A DNA stretch of 48,012 nucleotides from Bdellovibrionales bacterium CG12_big_fil_rev_8_21_14_0_65_38_15 (GTDB lineage: Bacteria > Bdellovibrionota > Bacteriovoracia > Bacteriovoracales > Bacteriovoracaceae). Made by a program: the position numbers and the translations under genes. Location: contig PCUW01000065.1 in NCBI GenBank assembly GCA_002787775.1, positions 1 through 48,012 on the forward strand. The letters run 5' to 3'. Below are positions 24,627 through 33,354 of this stretch, piece after piece (position 1 is the stretch's first letter; each line of letters starts with the position of its first letter). The notes below the pieces were generated by a model that made no database searches, was not told where the DNA came from, and worked only from the letters and a program-made list of their open reading frames with translations.

Positions 24627-26248
24627 AAAAAGCGCTTCTTCGTTTCCTGGTAGCTTTTGCCAGGAAAGACTTCTTTCATGATGGCCAAAAAGCCTGTGAC
24701 GTCCCAACGATCAACTACCGTTTTTCTAGTAATTCTTTGAAAGCTCTCAGGCTGAAGCGTAAAGAACTCATGATAGAGTGTATCTCCTACGGCCTGGGAT
24801 AATCTCTTTGCAATAAAAGCTAGATCTTGAAGTGATTTGCCTTTGATATAAACTTTAAATTGATCTTCTTCGCCGTGCTTAAGTGAGAAAATACTTAAAA
24901 CCGTTTTAATATTTTCACGTTTTTTTGGATTAAGTTTGGCCCGTCTCGATTGCATTAAAAGGTCTTGATACAAATCACACTTACGATAAGGATTAATGAC
25001 CTTGGCACATAGATAAGCTAAAAGCATAGGATAGAAAAATCCAAGAAAGCGTTTATCAATTTGTTTGGATTGTAGGTGAGATAAAAGACCTGCCTTATTG
25101 GCTTGCGTCCGCAGATGATCTTGTAAGTGAAGGCCAGCCAGATACGCTAAACGATTGACTGAAAAATGGGGACAGTAGTAGTCGCGACCACTTAACAGTT
25201 TAAAAGCCTTTGCCCGTTTGATTTGTTCGCGTTGCCACTTGATGAGCGAGGGCTTTTGAATGGTATCGACTCGATCTAAGACTGTTTCAAGTTGTTCATG
25301 ATCAAATAGATTAAAGTCCTCAAGATCATCTTCACTTAGACCTAAATTAAAAGAGCGATTGATACGTCCACAATAATAGAGAAAATTCTCCGCCGCTTCT
25401 TCTGAGGCCGTCTCCATCATGGAGTTGTGAAGATCAAATTCAATATCCTCGGCAACGTTTTCATACCAGTACAGCATGCTTTCGTATTTTACCCAAGGAG
25501 GCGAGCTTTGAAGGGAGAACTCTTTTTGATTGAAGCGAACGAGGGAGGCATCGTCTCCACCACTTTTCCAGTAAACGCCATCAAGATTTTGATGAAGGAT
25601 GCAGTGTTTAGGTGCTCTGGTAAATTGTTTCGAGACTCGACTTGGAAGTTTATCTGAAACGATATGCAGTTCACCAAAGAGAACAAGCATCGTGGTTTTT
25701 TTATGAATTTTAAGATAATTACTAATCAGTGAAGCGGCATGTTTATCTCGACTGGCTAAGTTTCCTTTTGAATTAAGAGCGATAATTTCAAGCCCTTGTT
25801 TTTTTGCCATCTCAAAAAATGGTCTGTAATGCTTCCAAGGAAATCGCCAGCTTTCATGATAATTAATACTTTCTAAAAACTCCTGCTCACTAATCAATCC
25901 TTGAATATAACTATCAAGGTAGATCTGATCCTCTTCATTGACCATCTCCATTCCAAGAGAGAGCTTCTTGTCTTTTGTTTTAAGCATATGACGAAGTAGT
26001 CTTTGGAGAGTTCTGGAGCTTTGATCAAAGGTGTGAAAATCCCCTAAATAGATCAGACGAGATTTATCGATTTGCTCAAAAAGCTCATTCATCGGTACAG
26101 CTTTAAATTTACGTTTTGAAAATCGTTCTTGATCGCGGCGATAGCGAATCAGCTCGGCCGGAGGGTCTCCCTCTTGCGCCAAAGCTCTCTTTCTCATCGA
26201 AAGATAAATAGAGCGTTGAATTTCTCTGACGTCGTCAATCGTTGCCAA
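24623..26248 (-). CDS. ChaN-like (Cofac_haem_bdg/DUF399-type) protein, extended C-terminus
   Basis: 541 residues. Residues about 60-200 match the ChaN fold: LIYLGDFHTFDQSS (G69, D70, H72), SLGMEMVNEEDQIYLD, FLESINYHESWRFPW, YRPFFEMAKKQGLEIIALN, and LFGELHI (192-195). The family binds haem or iron in some members and belongs to the EreA/ChaN superfamily. Unlike E. coli ChaN there is no signal peptide or lipobox, and a 300-residue helical basic extension follows that I cannot assign. The start is a TTG preceded by a GAGAAG stretch. It lies 73 bp downstream of the 928-residue gene on the same strand, so co-transcription is possible. Confidence 0.7.
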   Translation of the reverse strand: MATIDDVREIQRSIYLSMRKRALAQEGDPPAELIRYRRDQERFSKRKFKAVPMNELFEQIDKSRLIYLGDFHTFDQSSRTLQRLLRHMLKTKDKKLSLGMEMVNEEDQIYLDSYIQGLISEQEFLESINYHESWRFPWKHYRPFFEMAKKQGLEIIALNSKGNLASRDKHAASLISNYLKIHKKTTMLVLFGELHIVSDKLPSRVSKQFTRAPKHCILHQNLDGVYWKSGGDDASLVRFNQKEFSLQSSPPWVKYESMLYWYENVAEDIEFDLHNSMMETASEEAAENFLYYCGRINRSFNLGLSEDDLEDFNLFDHEQLETVLDRVDTIQKPSLIKWQREQIKRAKAFKLLSGRDYYCPHFSVNRLAYLAGLHLQDHLRTQANKAGLLSHLQSKQIDKRFLGFFYPMLLAYLCAKVINPYRKCDLYQDLLMQSRRAKLNPKKRENIKTVLSIFSLKHGEEDQFKVYIKGKSLQDLAFIAKRLSQAVGDTLYHEFFTLQPESFQRITRKTVVDRWDVTGFLAIMKEVFPGKSYQETKKRFF

Positions 26249-26321
26249 GACTTCTCACTATTTGAAGATATCAATATTGTAAGGGGACATGGGATATGGA
26301 GCAAGCAAGTCGATTAAAGTC

Positions 26322-29108
26322 TTAGCGAAGCTGGGATTGAAGAATATTCTCAATAAGAATTTGTGTCTTAGATTGCAGTTTGGTCATCATTTGAGAGAGA
26401 TCACGGTAATTAGAGACGACCTTTTGTAGATCACTCGCGCTTGGAAGCTGAAGACCGTGAAGAATTTGAGAGATAGGGGCACCTAAGCTTCCGGTTAAGA
26501 TAAATCTTACAAAATGTAGATACTCTTCGCTGCCATGAAGTTCAATAATGACTTCGCCTTTATGCAACAGCTCAAGACTGCAATTTTGCTGAAACTTATT
26601 AAAGTTTACTGTCTCAAGCTTCAAGTTAAGGGAAGGGCGATCACTGGTGATAACTTTCACATATAAATCATCGTGGTGCGGAAGTAGTGGTTTAGCTGAA
26701 AGCTCAAGTAGTGGCGTTAATATTAACGGATTTTGGTAATTAATCACTTCAGGAGATTTTTCTAAGCTTTGAGAAGCACTCATGAGTTGAACTTTAAAGC
26801 TAGAAAGCATTGATAGTGAATGCCAGCTATAAGTTTCTACAGAATCTCTAATTATTCTCTCTGACATCTCAAACTGAGCCTCGACATCTTTTGGATGAGT
26901 GGCCAGGAGGTCATTAGAAGTCTTTTCCAAAATTGAAAGTGCTGTTGTTACATCGCTTGAGTAAAACTTTGGATAAGCAAAGAATCCAGGAATTAAAGTA
27001 CTGCTTAATTTAGATTTTAAATTAGATGTACTTCCACCAAGAGAGAGTTGAATTAATTGCTTACCAAGAACCGAGTTAAAGAATGTTTTAAACAAGTTCG
27101 GATTCAGATTATTCATCTTAGGCATGAGGCCAAAATAATGGAAATAAGCATTTCCATACTCTTCACGCTTAGCTTTGTAAGCCTCTGAAGAAATCAACTC
27201 AAGGCTCATTTCACCCGGGTCTCTATTATCAACAATCAACACATAAGGGTGATGTTGTTTTGTTTTAAACATTAGACCTAGAAAGTCTTCTTTAGCATTT
27301 GCCGTCGCTTGATACTCAAGAGTTTCTAACTGGAAGAACTGATCAAATGGAACACAACGACCCGTCAGCTTCTTAAAGAAAGAAGGGTGAGTGATTTGTG
27401 AATTATCTTCATTGGCCGAAGTTAATAATTTCCCTTCAAATAAGGCATCCTGATGGAAGTTATACGAAAGACCATCTTTTTCAGCTTGAAACAGTGGAGT
27501 GGCATAAGCTTTCTTAGAGAAAACAAAATTTTCAAATTCTTTAGCAAACCATGAAAACTGGCTGAACATTTTGAGTTCGCCGTCCCATTGAAAGTTTTGA
27601 TAACTTTCGCGAGCATTTGCAGGAAAGGTTTTTAGATCTCTATGGGTAAAGACATAAAGGTAGTTTGGAATTTCGCCTTTACCTTTTACGTTTTCAAGAC
27701 TGATTCCTGCGTGAACCTTGGCCATGCCTAGAAGCTGTTGAAGCTTATCTGTACGACTTGGAACAAAAAGTTTCTGATTAGTTAAAACAAAAAGCCATCC
27801 GTCGCGGTCAAGATCTTTTAGCTGCTCTCTCACCTTAGAAATTAAATGTTGGTGAGGATTACTCTTTGGCTGATTGATAAGATTAAGTACGATACGTTTA
27901 AAGCCACCTGTACTTGCACCTTGCTCTCTTGAAAATAAAGAGAATTGTCCAAGGCCATTTGAGCTGGTCTCATACTTTTCGCGCATGATTTTAGAAATCA
28001 ATTGAAGAACAGAGAAGTCCTGCTCTTTAGCGACTTTCACTAAGAAAGTTAAAAATTGCAGTTCATGACAAATTTTAACAAAGCTTCCGTCAGTAAAGTC
28101 TTTACCCTCAAAGTCCGGACAAATGATATCTTCCCAAACTTTGTTGACGTTATCCTCTTGTGCCAGCCAATGAGATAAGCATAGAGAAGTCAGCTGATCC
28201 CCAGTGAATTTAGTTTTAATCACCCCAAGCGTTTTTGGCTTAGTTGTAGGACAAGTATGAGTTTTCTCATTTAGCCACTGAGGCATATAAACTAAATTCA
28301 GTGTTAAAAATCGGCCAAAAGAACAATGTGATAAAGAATGTGAGTAAGGCGAGTCATCAAATACTTTCTTATTTTTAAGAGCGTCAGTATTGATGGTCTT
28401 AAAACTGCACATCTTCACCATTTCAGTGATGTGAGTGTTTTCTAAAATATGGCGAAGCTTATCGAGGTGGACTTGATCTTTATCTGAACAAGGTCTAAAC
28501 CAGCTATAGCAGTTAGGTCTAAAAGAATCACAAACAAGCTCACTTGAACTACCTGGTCTAAACAATTTAGTTATAAGGTTAGACGGGTTTGCCATATGGG
28601 CAACATTAAATGGCTGCTTGATTTCTCTCATCAAGATGTTCAAGAAACGAATCTTAAACATATAAACGGTCACTGCTCTAAAGCAGTAGATATCTCTAAA
28701 AATGGATAATTGTTCAAAATGAGCAGAATTCTCATCTTGAAGCTGGCGCCAAAACTCTAAAGGGGACTCTAGGCCAATTAAAGACAGTTCACGAGTTGAG
28801 CAATAAAGCAGGAATTCCTCATGAATCATATTGGCCAAAGTCGTTGTTGGCTTTTTAATGGCTTTGAGCTGGTTTATGGCTTCATGCCATAAGGCGGTGA
28901 TTGACTGGCTTAAAATCGCTGTATTCTTCGACGGAAGACTATCTCCCTTCCATCCAGGAACGAAGTAGTTAGAAGGAATAAAGCGATCTAGAGCTTTGTC
29001 GCTTGTACGCAGATCGGCGCCAACTTGCGCTGAAGCGGTCTTCCTTTGAATGGTGGGGATGAGCCATGAGTCTGCTCTGAAGCCTTTCTTATCCATGGCT
29101 TCGCCCAC
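26322..29108 (-). CDS. Large protein of unknown function, possible degenerate DNA adenine methyltransferase fold
   Basis: 928 residues, no signal peptide. I do not recognise it with confidence. Residues about 293-490 follow the order of N6-adenine MTases of the Eco57I/HsdM class. LGVIKTKFTGDQLTSLCLSHW resembles the 'fyTP..la..l' entry, and EDIICPDFEGKDFTDGSF (326-343) sits where the SAM motif DPACGSGsFL would be. IVLNLINQP (406-414) sits where NPP(Y/F) would be. GWLFVLTNQKLF followed by KGKGEIPNYLYVF (437-487) resembles the strand after motif IV. Both catalytic motifs are absent. The C-terminal 400 residues would correspond to a recognition/accessory part. GTG at 29108 or ATG at 29096 could be the start, and neither has a clear ribosome site. 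No restriction gene is adjacent. Confidence 0.5.
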   Translation of the reverse strand: MGEAMDKKGFRADSWLIPTIQRKTASAQVGADLRTSDKALDRFIPSNYFVPGWKGDSLPSKNTAILSQSITALWHEAINQLKAIKKPTTTLANMIHEEFLLYCSTRELSLIGLESPLEFWRQLQDENSAHFEQLSIFRDIYCFRAVTVYMFKIRFLNILMREIKQPFNVAHMANPSNLITKLFRPGSSSELVCDSFRPNCYSWFRPCSDKDQVHLDKLRHILENTHITEMVKMCSFKTINTDALKNKKVFDDSPYSHSLSHCSFGRFLTLNLVYMPQWLNEKTHTCPTTKPKTLGVIKTKFTGDQLTSLCLSHWLAQEDNVNKVWEDIICPDFEGKDFTDGSFVKICHELQFLTFLVKVAKEQDFSVLQLISKIMREKYETSSNGLGQFSLFSREQGASTGGFKRIVLNLINQPKSNPHQHLISKVREQLKDLDRDGWLFVLTNQKLFVPSRTDKLQQLLGMAKVHAGISLENVKGKGEIPNYLYVFTHRDLKTFPANARESYQNFQWDGELKMFSQFSWFAKEFENFVFSKKAYATPLFQAEKDGLSYNFHQDALFEGKLLTSANEDNSQITHPSFFKKLTGRCVPFDQFFQLETLEYQATANAKEDFLGLMFKTKQHHPYVLIVDNRDPGEMSLELISSEAYKAKREEYGNAYFHYFGLMPKMNNLNPNLFKTFFNSVLGKQLIQLSLGGSTSNLKSKLSSTLIPGFFAYPKFYSSDVTTALSILEKTSNDLLATHPKDVEAQFEMSERIIRDSVETYSWHSLSMLSSFKVQLMSASQSLEKSPEVINYQNPLILTPLLELSAKPLLPHHDDLYVKVITSDRPSLNLKLETVNFNKFQQNCSLELLHKGEVIIELHGSEEYLHFVRFILTGSLGAPISQILHGLQLPSASDLQKVVSNYRDLSQMMTKLQSKTQILIENILQSQLR

Positions 29109-29340
29109 TAAAAAAACAATAAATCATATTCAATATTCGTGTGTGTTTTAGCTATTTAAATTGGTTCATTTTTGTACCTAAGAGGGCTGTTTTTGTCACA
29201 AATATATCCTTAATTTTTCTTACAATTCATTTATAACTCATTGAAATAATGAATATTTTTCCTCTCAAGTTGCGTCAAAAATAATCCGATAAGTTGCTTG
29301 ACAGGGACCTAATATAAGTCGCTTTTGCGAGGGTATTTTT

Positions 29341-29862
29341 ATGGCAGATAATAACGATGAACAAATCTTTAACGAAGACGAGCTTCAAGACATCATGAAC
29401 GAGTTTGAATCACTCGAGCAGGAATATAATGACGCTCCTGAACAAGCTAAAGAAGTGAAATCTGTTGCTCCAACAAAAGTTGAAGAAGAGGTTCAGCAAG
29501 TTGAAGACGAAGGCGAGCTCAATATAGTTGATGAAATCGTCGATGATTTCAATGATGAAGTTGAAGAAGAGACTCATGACAATGTTGTTTCAATGTCAGC
29601 CAAAACTTCAGCGCCAAAATCTGCACCAGCTGCAACTCATACACATCATAATGCTTCATCAAATGTTTCAATGTCGATGGAGTTTCCAATTGGCGATCAA
29701 GTGGCGCAGATTGGATTAAATCCAGAGTACGGCTTTTCGTTTAATATGGACGGAGTTGAGCTTACGATCGATGCTGAAAATGGTTGTGTGATGACTCTTC
29801 CAGGCGGAATGACATTTACATTCCCAGCTCAACATAATTCAAAGCAAAAAAAGTCAGCTTAA
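29341..29862 (+). CDS. Acidic protein of unknown function upstream of rsmD
   Basis: 173 residues. The N-terminal half is very acidic and disordered-looking (NEDELQDIMNEFESLEQEYN, VDEIVDDFNDEVEEE). It is followed by a Ser/Ala/Pro linker with a His patch (THTHHN). A compact C-terminal beta domain of about 55 residues ends it (MEFPIGDQVAQIGLNPEYGF, MTLPGGMTFTFP). There is no signal peptide. AGGG lies about 8 bases before the ATG. It ends 3 bp before rsmD, so they are likely co-transcribed. The family is not recognised. Confidence 0.75.
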   Translation: MADNNDEQIFNEDELQDIMNEFESLEQEYNDAPEQAKEVKSVAPTKVEEEVQQVEDEGELNIVDEIVDDFNDEVEEETHDNVVSMSAKTSAPKSAPAATHTHHNASSNVSMSMEFPIGDQVAQIGLNPEYGFSFNMDGVELTIDAENGCVMTLPGGMTFTFPAQHNSKQKKSA

Positions 29863-29865
29863 AAA

Positions 29866-30465
29866 ATGTCATTATCCCTTTTGGGCGGCATCGCTAAGGG
29901 CTACACATTAGTAGTCCCTAAAGGCGATACGGTCAGACCAACTTCAGTCATGCTTCGAAGAAAAGTTTTTGATGCCAATCAAGACCTAACTGGTACAGTT
30001 TTCATTGATCTGTGCGCCGGTACAGGTGCGGTGGCGCTTGAAGCGTGGTCGCGTGGAGCATCGCAATGCATTCTGGTTGAAGCCGATCCAAAGACTTTCA
30101 AAGTTTTGACTCAAAATATAAAAAATCTTGAAAAGCGTTTCCAAGAAGAGCTTGATGATCGAGAGATTCAAGCAAAATGCCTGAAGGCGTTGAATTGGAT
30201 GAATCAATTTCAATTTCAATACGAACAATGGGATTCACAAAAACAAGCAGACACCATTCTTTTTTTTGATCCACCCTATGAAAAAAAAGATCTTTATCAA
30301 GATATTGTAAGTTTTAGTCTAAGAGAGTGGTTTAAGGGAAGAATCTGGATTGAATCAGATCGTCAAAAGGGCTTGGCCAGTGATTTTTGGCAAAGTTGGG
30401 GCGAACAATACACAAAAACTTACATTCAAGGCACAAGCTACATTGCAGTACTCGATTTGCGGTAA
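29866..30465 (+). CDS. rsmD: 16S rRNA (guanine-N2)-methyltransferase RsmD
   Basis: 199 residues, standard length. It methylates G966 of 16S rRNA. The opening GGIAKGYTLVVPKGDTVRPT followed by RRKVFD is the RsmD signature. SAM motif DLCAGTGAVALEAWSRGA and catalytic motif FFDPPYEKKD are present. It starts 3 bp after the preceding gene's stop with no Shine-Dalgarno of its own, suggesting coupled translation. coaD follows 42 bp later; rsmD-coaD adjacency is common in bacteria. Confidence 0.94.
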   Translation: MSLSLLGGIAKGYTLVVPKGDTVRPTSVMLRRKVFDANQDLTGTVFIDLCAGTGAVALEAWSRGASQCILVEADPKTFKVLTQNIKNLEKRFQEELDDREIQAKCLKALNWMNQFQFQYEQWDSQKQADTILFFDPPYEKKDLYQDIVSFSLREWFKGRIWIESDRQKGLASDFWQSWGEQYTKTYIQGTSYIAVLDLR

Positions 30466-30507
30466 CGAGTAGGTTAGAATTTATGCAAATCACGAACAGG
30501 AGGACTT

Positions 30508-30990
30508 ATGTCCCAAGTTGCAAGAAAAGCAATTTACGCTGGCACATTTGATCCGTTTACCAATGGTCACGCCAATATTCTTAAAAGAGCTTTAGATCTC
30601 TTTGATGAAGTCGTTGTCTTAATTGCAGTTTCACCTACAAAGAAGCCACTTTTTAGTATGGATGAAAGACTCGCGATGATAAGTGAGCTTTATAAAAGCG
30701 AAAAGAAAATCACTGTTGATTCATGGGATGGACTGATTGTTGATTATGCTAAAAAGCATAGCATTGGAAATATCGTTCGTGGACTTAGACCAACGGGGGA
30801 TTTTGAAATTGAATTTCAAATGGCTTCAATGAATCAAAAACTTTATCCTGAAATTGAGACTGTCTTTTTGATGACTGGACCAGAACATTATTATGTTTCT
30901 TCATCCTTAGTTAAAGAAATTCACAACTACGGTCGCGATATTTCTCAGTTCGTTCCAAAAGAAATTTTAAAGCATTTACCAAAAAAATAA
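30508..30990 (+). CDS. coaD: Phosphopantetheine adenylyltransferase CoaD
   Basis: 160 residues, standard length. It adenylates 4'-phosphopantetheine to dephospho-CoA. The nucleotidylyl-transferase motif AGTFDPFTNGHANIL (T/HxGH type) is near the N-terminus. VRGLRPTGDFEIEFQMASMN is the substrate-binding segment, and YYVSSSLVKEIHNYGRDIS is the C-terminal ISSTxVR-like motif. AGGAGG lies about 5 bases before the ATG. It lies between rsmD and the aminotransferase gene. Confidence 0.96.
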   Translation: MSQVARKAIYAGTFDPFTNGHANILKRALDLFDEVVVLIAVSPTKKPLFSMDERLAMISELYKSEKKITVDSWDGLIVDYAKKHSIGNIVRGLRPTGDFEIEFQMASMNQKLYPEIETVFLMTGPEHYYVSSSLVKEIHNYGRDISQFVPKEILKHLPKK

Positions 30991-31003
30991 GGATTATTTT
31001 TAA

Positions 31004-32221
31004 ATGAAACTAAGTTCACGCGTAAAAGATCTCAACGAATCAGTCACCCTAAGACTTAATGCTAAGGCCACGAGCCTGGCCGATGAGGGAAAGGAAATTT
31101 ATAACCTGACGGCAGGTCAATTACCTTTTAGACCTCTGCCTGAATTTACAAATCTTTTAAGATCAGAGCTCGATTTTCTTAAAAGCTATCAGTATTCACC
31201 TGTTCCAGGATTTGCTGATCTTAGAAAAAAAATTATTAAAAATATTGAAGCGTCTAGAGATATAAAACTTCCATCGGACTTTGAGTGCGTTATTGGAAAT
31301 GGTGCTAAGCACGCTATCGCCAATGTGCTTGGTTGCTTGCTTGAACTTGGTGATGAAGTTGTTTTACTTGCACCTTATTGGGTTTCTTACCCAGAGATGG
31401 TGAAGTTTTGTCGTGGCACACCAGTCATCGTCGGCAGTACCTCTTTTGATTTATTTGAGCCAAATATTGATGAAATAGATGCGGCAATCACATCTAAAAC
31501 TAAAGCGATCATCATTAATTCTCCTAATAACCCATCAGGAACTCATTATAGTGAGAAGTGGATGAGAGAATTTGCTACAATGATTAAAAAGCATCCAGAC
31601 GTGGTGATTATCAGTGATGAAATTTATTATGAACTTGCTTACTATGACCCAAAGCCAACTTATTTTTATCAGTACGATCCTGAGCTTTTAAACCGCACAG
31701 TTATCGTCGATGGCATATCAAAGACACTTGCAAGTACTGGCCTTCGAATCGGTTGGTGTCTGTGTCCATCAGATTTAGCAGCAGCTGTAAGTAAGCTTCA
31801 AGGTCAAACCACTTCTGGTGCAAATAGTCTTGTTCAGCGCGCTCTATCGGGCTTTGACTTAACGCTTATTGAAAACTTTCTTGAACCAATTAAAAGACAT
31901 CTTCGAGATAATTCTGAAACGCTAAAAGAAGCGCTAAGAAATGAGAAGCTTTCGCATTCTTGGTACCAATCGACTTCAGCTTTTTACTTCTTGGTTGATT
32001 TTTCTCAAGCCCCAATCATGGAGCACTTTAAGAAATCAAATGATGATCAAACTGACTACTCTTATGAGCTATGTGAACAGCTTTTAGAAAAATTTGGTGT
32101 TGCCATGGTTCCAGGCCAAGCCTTTGGTATGGTTAATACAGCGAGATTATCTTTAGTGATGGAAAAAGAACCATTTAAGATTGCTTGTCAAAAACTCACT
32201 GAGTTTATGGCAAATAATTAG
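31004..32221 (+). CDS. Class I/II PLP-dependent aminotransferase (aspartate aminotransferase-like)
   Basis: 405 residues. Fold-type I motifs: NSPNNPSGTHYS, ISDEIYYELAY, and DGISKTLASTGLRIGW with the PLP-binding Lys240. The start IYNLTAGQLPFRPLPEF is like group I-gamma aspartate/aromatic aminotransferases, which usually read NL.iGEPDF; here the Gly-Glu-Pro-Asp is replaced by AGQLPF. The substrate is therefore uncertain. It follows coaD by 13 bp and its stop overlaps the convergent barrel gene by 4 bp. Confidence 0.88.
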   Translation: MKLSSRVKDLNESVTLRLNAKATSLADEGKEIYNLTAGQLPFRPLPEFTNLLRSELDFLKSYQYSPVPGFADLRKKIIKNIEASRDIKLPSDFECVIGNGAKHAIANVLGCLLELGDEVVLLAPYWVSYPEMVKFCRGTPVIVGSTSFDLFEPNIDEIDAAITSKTKAIIINSPNNPSGTHYSEKWMREFATMIKKHPDVVIISDEIYYELAYYDPKPTYFYQYDPELLNRTVIVDGISKTLASTGLRIGWCLCPSDLAAAVSKLQGQTTSGANSLVQRALSGFDLTLIENFLEPIKRHLRDNSETLKEALRNEKLSHSWYQSTSAFYFLVDFSQAPIMEHFKKSNDDQTDYSYELCEQLLEKFGVAMVPGQAFGMVNTARLSLVMEKEPFKIACQKLTEFMANN

Positions 32222-33354
32222 AGATCAAAATGCATATCAAGAAGAGTGAGAGCAAACACAATGCGCTCACTCTCTTTTTCTTTATAAGCCGATCCAATTT
32301 CTGTTCCGTAGAATCCAACTTTTAAATTCATAAACAAGAGATCAAAACCTACACCATAAGACACGTAGCCACCATTCCAACCGCCATAGACGGATAGAAG
32401 AGGAAGTCTAAGGCGTGAGCCTAGTTTGATTTTACTGGCGAAAGGAGTTCTCGCATCAATGATATTGCTGTAATCTGCAGAAAAAGTAGCATCAAATATT
32501 TTGAAGTCCATACTATAACTAGTACCTAAGTTGACCGACATTTCTTGCGGTTGGATATCACGGTAAGCCGAATTATCTTTTTTAAACTTAGTGTCACCTA
32601 CATCAAGAATCGACAGACCAAAAACTAAAAGACTACCAGGCATTCTAAAGACTTGTTCAGCTCCGACATCAAAACCCCAACCATCTCCTTGAGTGTAGCC
32701 AAGCGAGCGCCTAATTTCTTTATAGCCACTGGCACTATTAATGATTTGTAAAAGTTCCGTTCCAAAAAGATCAAAACGTCCTTTTAGGCCATCTCTTTTA
32801 ACGTGTTTGATGGATGCACCAATTGAAAACTGTGAAGGGGACTTGTAATTTCCTTTAAGGTTATGCGAGTAACCCATAATAAAGCCACGATCATAACGAT
32901 AATCAATATTAAGATTAGGGTAGACGGCATTTTCTAAAACCATTGATGTTTTATTATTGGCAAAAAGACTAAAAGCAAAGTGCTGCATTTTAACTGTAGG
33001 TGTTCCACCGACTTGAAAGAAGACTGGAATACCTAGGACTCGCTCTGTAATTCCCTCAGCTGTTTTTGGGAAATCTTCAAAGCGTCCATCAAGACCAAAC
33101 TTCATCTGCTTAACATTTTTATCAAGCACATCAGGAAGTTCAAAATCAGGATTAATAAATTGCAGACTCACACCACTGTGGCGAGATAGAGCTGCGGGAT
33201 TATAAAACAACGTATTTTCATCATCAGCGACAGCAGTATAAGCATCACCCATCAATGAACCTTCGGCCGATCTTCCAAGATAACTAAACTCAGCTTGAAC
33301 ATTGGTAGCAATGCTCAGCAAGAGAAAAGATAATCCTAGAAGAAATTGCATCAC
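32218..33354 (-). CDS. Outer-membrane beta-barrel protein (PorV/UPF0164/FadL-like)
   Basis: 378 residues. The signal peptide has a likely cut after NVQA. The mature N-terminus has GDAYTAVADDENTLFYNPA, the motif shared by PorV-type and UPF0164 outer-membrane proteins. Amphipathic strands run to the C-terminus (FALTLLDMHFDL). The start overlaps the stop of the upstream lipoprotein gene by 4 bp (ATGA type), so the two are translated together and may form a complex. Cargo unknown. Confidence 0.8.
   Translation of the reverse strand: MMQFLLGLSFLLLSIATNVQAEFSYLGRSAEGSLMGDAYTAVADDENTLFYNPAALSRHSGVSLQFINPDFELPDVLDKNVKQMKFGLDGRFEDFPKTAEGITERVLGIPVFFQVGGTPTVKMQHFAFSLFANNKTSMVLENAVYPNLNIDYRYDRGFIMGYSHNLKGNYKSPSQFSIGASIKHVKRDGLKGRFDLFGTELLQIINSASGYKEIRRSLGYTQGDGWGFDVGAEQVFRMPGSLLVFGLSILDVGDTKFKKDNSAYRDIQPQEMSVNLGTSYSMDFKIFDATFSADYSNIIDARTPFASKIKLGSRLRLPLLSVYGGWNGGYVSYGVGFDLLFMNLKVGFYGTEIGSAYKEKESERIVFALTLLDMHFDL

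Noticed and set aside
29298..29318. TTGACA followed by TATAAG upstream of the acidic protein gene
   Set aside because: Only 9 bp separate the two boxes, too close for a sigma-70 promoter.
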